The notes under the pieces: model-generated
What the model was told of the DNA's origin: nothing
The model's input: the letters and a program-made list of their open reading frames with translations, nothing else
The model's database searches: none
Shown: piece by piece, positions 50,755-51,374 of the stretch
How the letters are laid out: the number at the start of each line of letters is the position of its first letter
Position numbering within the stretch: the first letter of the stretch is position 1
Assembly: GCA_003615045.1 (NCBI GenBank)
Contig: ML014244.1
Span: 1 to 51,374 of the forward strand
DNA: 51,374 nt
Source of the DNA: Caulochytrium protostelioides
Taxonomy: Eukaryota; Chytridiomycota; Caulochytriomycetes; Caulochytriales; Caulochytriaceae
Reading direction: 5' to 3'
Program-made: the position numbers and the translations under genes

Positions 50755-51374
50755 CTAATCTAAATCGTCTACCAAGTCGTCATCCGCCGCCGGCGTCGTG
50801 GCCTCGTCGTCGCCCGAGGCCGCCACAGGCGCAGCCACGGACGAGACAATGGCCGGCATGGACGCCGCCGCGGCCGTCGTCGACAAGGGTGCCACCCCGT
50901 CCGACTCAGCCATCGTCGCGGCGCCGTCTCTGGCTGTGGCGACTTCGTCGTCGTCGTCCTCCTCCTCAATCTCGATCACGCCGCCGCCGACGTCGCCGTC
51001 AACATCGCCATCGCTGTCGGCATCGCCGTCGGCATCCGCATCGGCTTCCAAGGGATTGGCCGCCTTGACTTCGAGTCCGCAGCGAGCTCAGGATCGGCCT
51101 CAGGATCCGCGCCAACATCAGCATCGGCATCGGCGTCCGCTTAAGGAGCGACGCCCTTCGAGGCGCGGTAGTCCCGCAGCGCGGTAGTCCCGCAGCGCGA
51201 TTCTGTACGCGCTGACCTTATCGCGCCACAGCGCAAAGTAGTGGTCGCGCTCGTCGGCCGACAGCATGCTCCAACGCTTGCCGGGCGTCTTGGTGGCGTT
51301 CATCAGGCCGGCCTCCGACCCGGCCGCCAGCGGCTTTCGCGGCATAGCCGAGACCATCGTCGCCCGGATGCGGG
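50755..51374 (-). CDS. HMG-box-like protein with acidic tail (partial, 5' end outside window)
   Basis: The minus-strand frame is open from the window edge (51374) to 51118. It contains KTPGKRWSMLSADERDHYFA followed by KVSAYRIALRDY, which looks like helices 2-3 of an HMG box (W-x-x-L-S-x-x-E-R-x-x-Y...Y-x-x-A-L-x-x-Y). A second frame, open from about 51087 to the stop at 50755, is strongly acidic (Asp-Ala repeats, IEIEEEDDDD, ending DDDLVDDLD). It would suit the acidic tail common in HMG-box chromatin proteins. How the two parts join is unresolved. A 16-bp tandem duplication at 51163-51194 shifts the frame just after the box, and no clear donor is visible between them. An intron, a frameshift or two separate genes are all possible. 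The coordinates cover both parts. Confidence 0.45.
51163..51194. repeat. 16-bp tandem duplication in the HMG-like gene
   Basis: Two perfect adjacent copies of GCGCGGTAGTCCCGCA, followed by a partial third (GCGCG). Because 16 is not a multiple of three, the copy number sets the reading frame of the end of the HMG-box-like segment. Confidence 0.9.

Noticed and set aside
1-51374. Transposons, CRISPR arrays, integrated viruses, biosynthetic cluster
   Set aside because: I found no transposase, reverse transcriptase, long terminal or inverted repeats, spacer arrays or clustered pathway enzymes in any frame.

Overview
The window is GC-rich nuclear DNA from a eukaryote, most likely a fungus. Genes sit on both strands. 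Introns are few and short (174-332 nt) with GT...AG borders and GTA(A/G)G(N)-type donors. The gene set is typical of fungi: Rtt10/WDR6, Bud20, Bet3, Atg22, Gda1, an Env7/STK16-type kinase, an arrestin-fold protein and a Pex39-like protein. The centre of the window is a giant protein with repeated ASH/HYDIN-type signatures, a fold common in cilia and flagella. This makes a zoosporic (flagellated) early-diverging fungus, such as a chytrid or blastoclad relative, my best guess. That is inference; no rRNA or other species marker is present.

Layout, left to right. 0-1 kb: tRNA-Leu(AAG), then the gene for mitochondrial ribosomal protein bL36m (+). 1.2-5.9 kb: a WDR6/Rtt10 WD40 protein (-). 6.6-7.0 kb: Bud20/ZNF593 zinc finger (-). 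8.0-9.0 kb: TRAPP subunit Bet3/TRAPPC3 in two exons (-). This gene is divergent from fidgetin-like-1 AAA ATPase in three exons (9.9-12.6 kb, +), and a 94-nt poly(C) run lies in the shared upstream region. 13.5-16.5 kb: MCM3 in two exons (+), convergent with an STK16-like kinase (16.7-17.8 kb, -). 18.7-19.2 kb: a small two-exon coiled-coil gene (-). 19.7-20.3 kb: a Pex39-like KPWE-motif gene (-). 20.9-36.4 kb: one uninterrupted 5181-codon ORF (-) with at least twelve ASH-like signatures. 38.8-40.7 kb: Atg22-like vacuolar permease (+). 42.9-44.4 kb: an unassigned single-pass membrane protein with two cysteine clusters (+), convergent with a Gda1-type Golgi NDPase (44.6-46.5 kb, -). Gda1 is divergent from a mitochondrial hot-dog thioesterase (47.2-48.0 kb, +). 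48.1-49.7 kb: arrestin-like protein (-). 50.75-51.37 kb: the 3' part of an HMG-box-like gene with an acidic tail (-), cut by the window edge.

The genes are mostly housekeeping and do not form one pathway: replication and recombination (MCM3, FIGNL1), translation and ribosome assembly (tRNA, bL36m, WDR6, Bud20), membrane traffic and Golgi (Bet3, Gda1, arrestin, kinase), peroxisome and vacuole (Pex39-like, Atg22). I see no transposon, CRISPR array, integrated virus or metabolic cluster. Simple repeats are abundant, above all GACGGC/GGCATC-type hexamers. Strong GC bias in the third codon position produces many long false antisense reading frames. The items most worth following up are the giant ASH protein, the Pex39-like gene, the Opy2-like cysteine pattern of the membrane protein, the poly(C) tract, and a frame-changing 16-bp duplication in the HMG-box-like gene.
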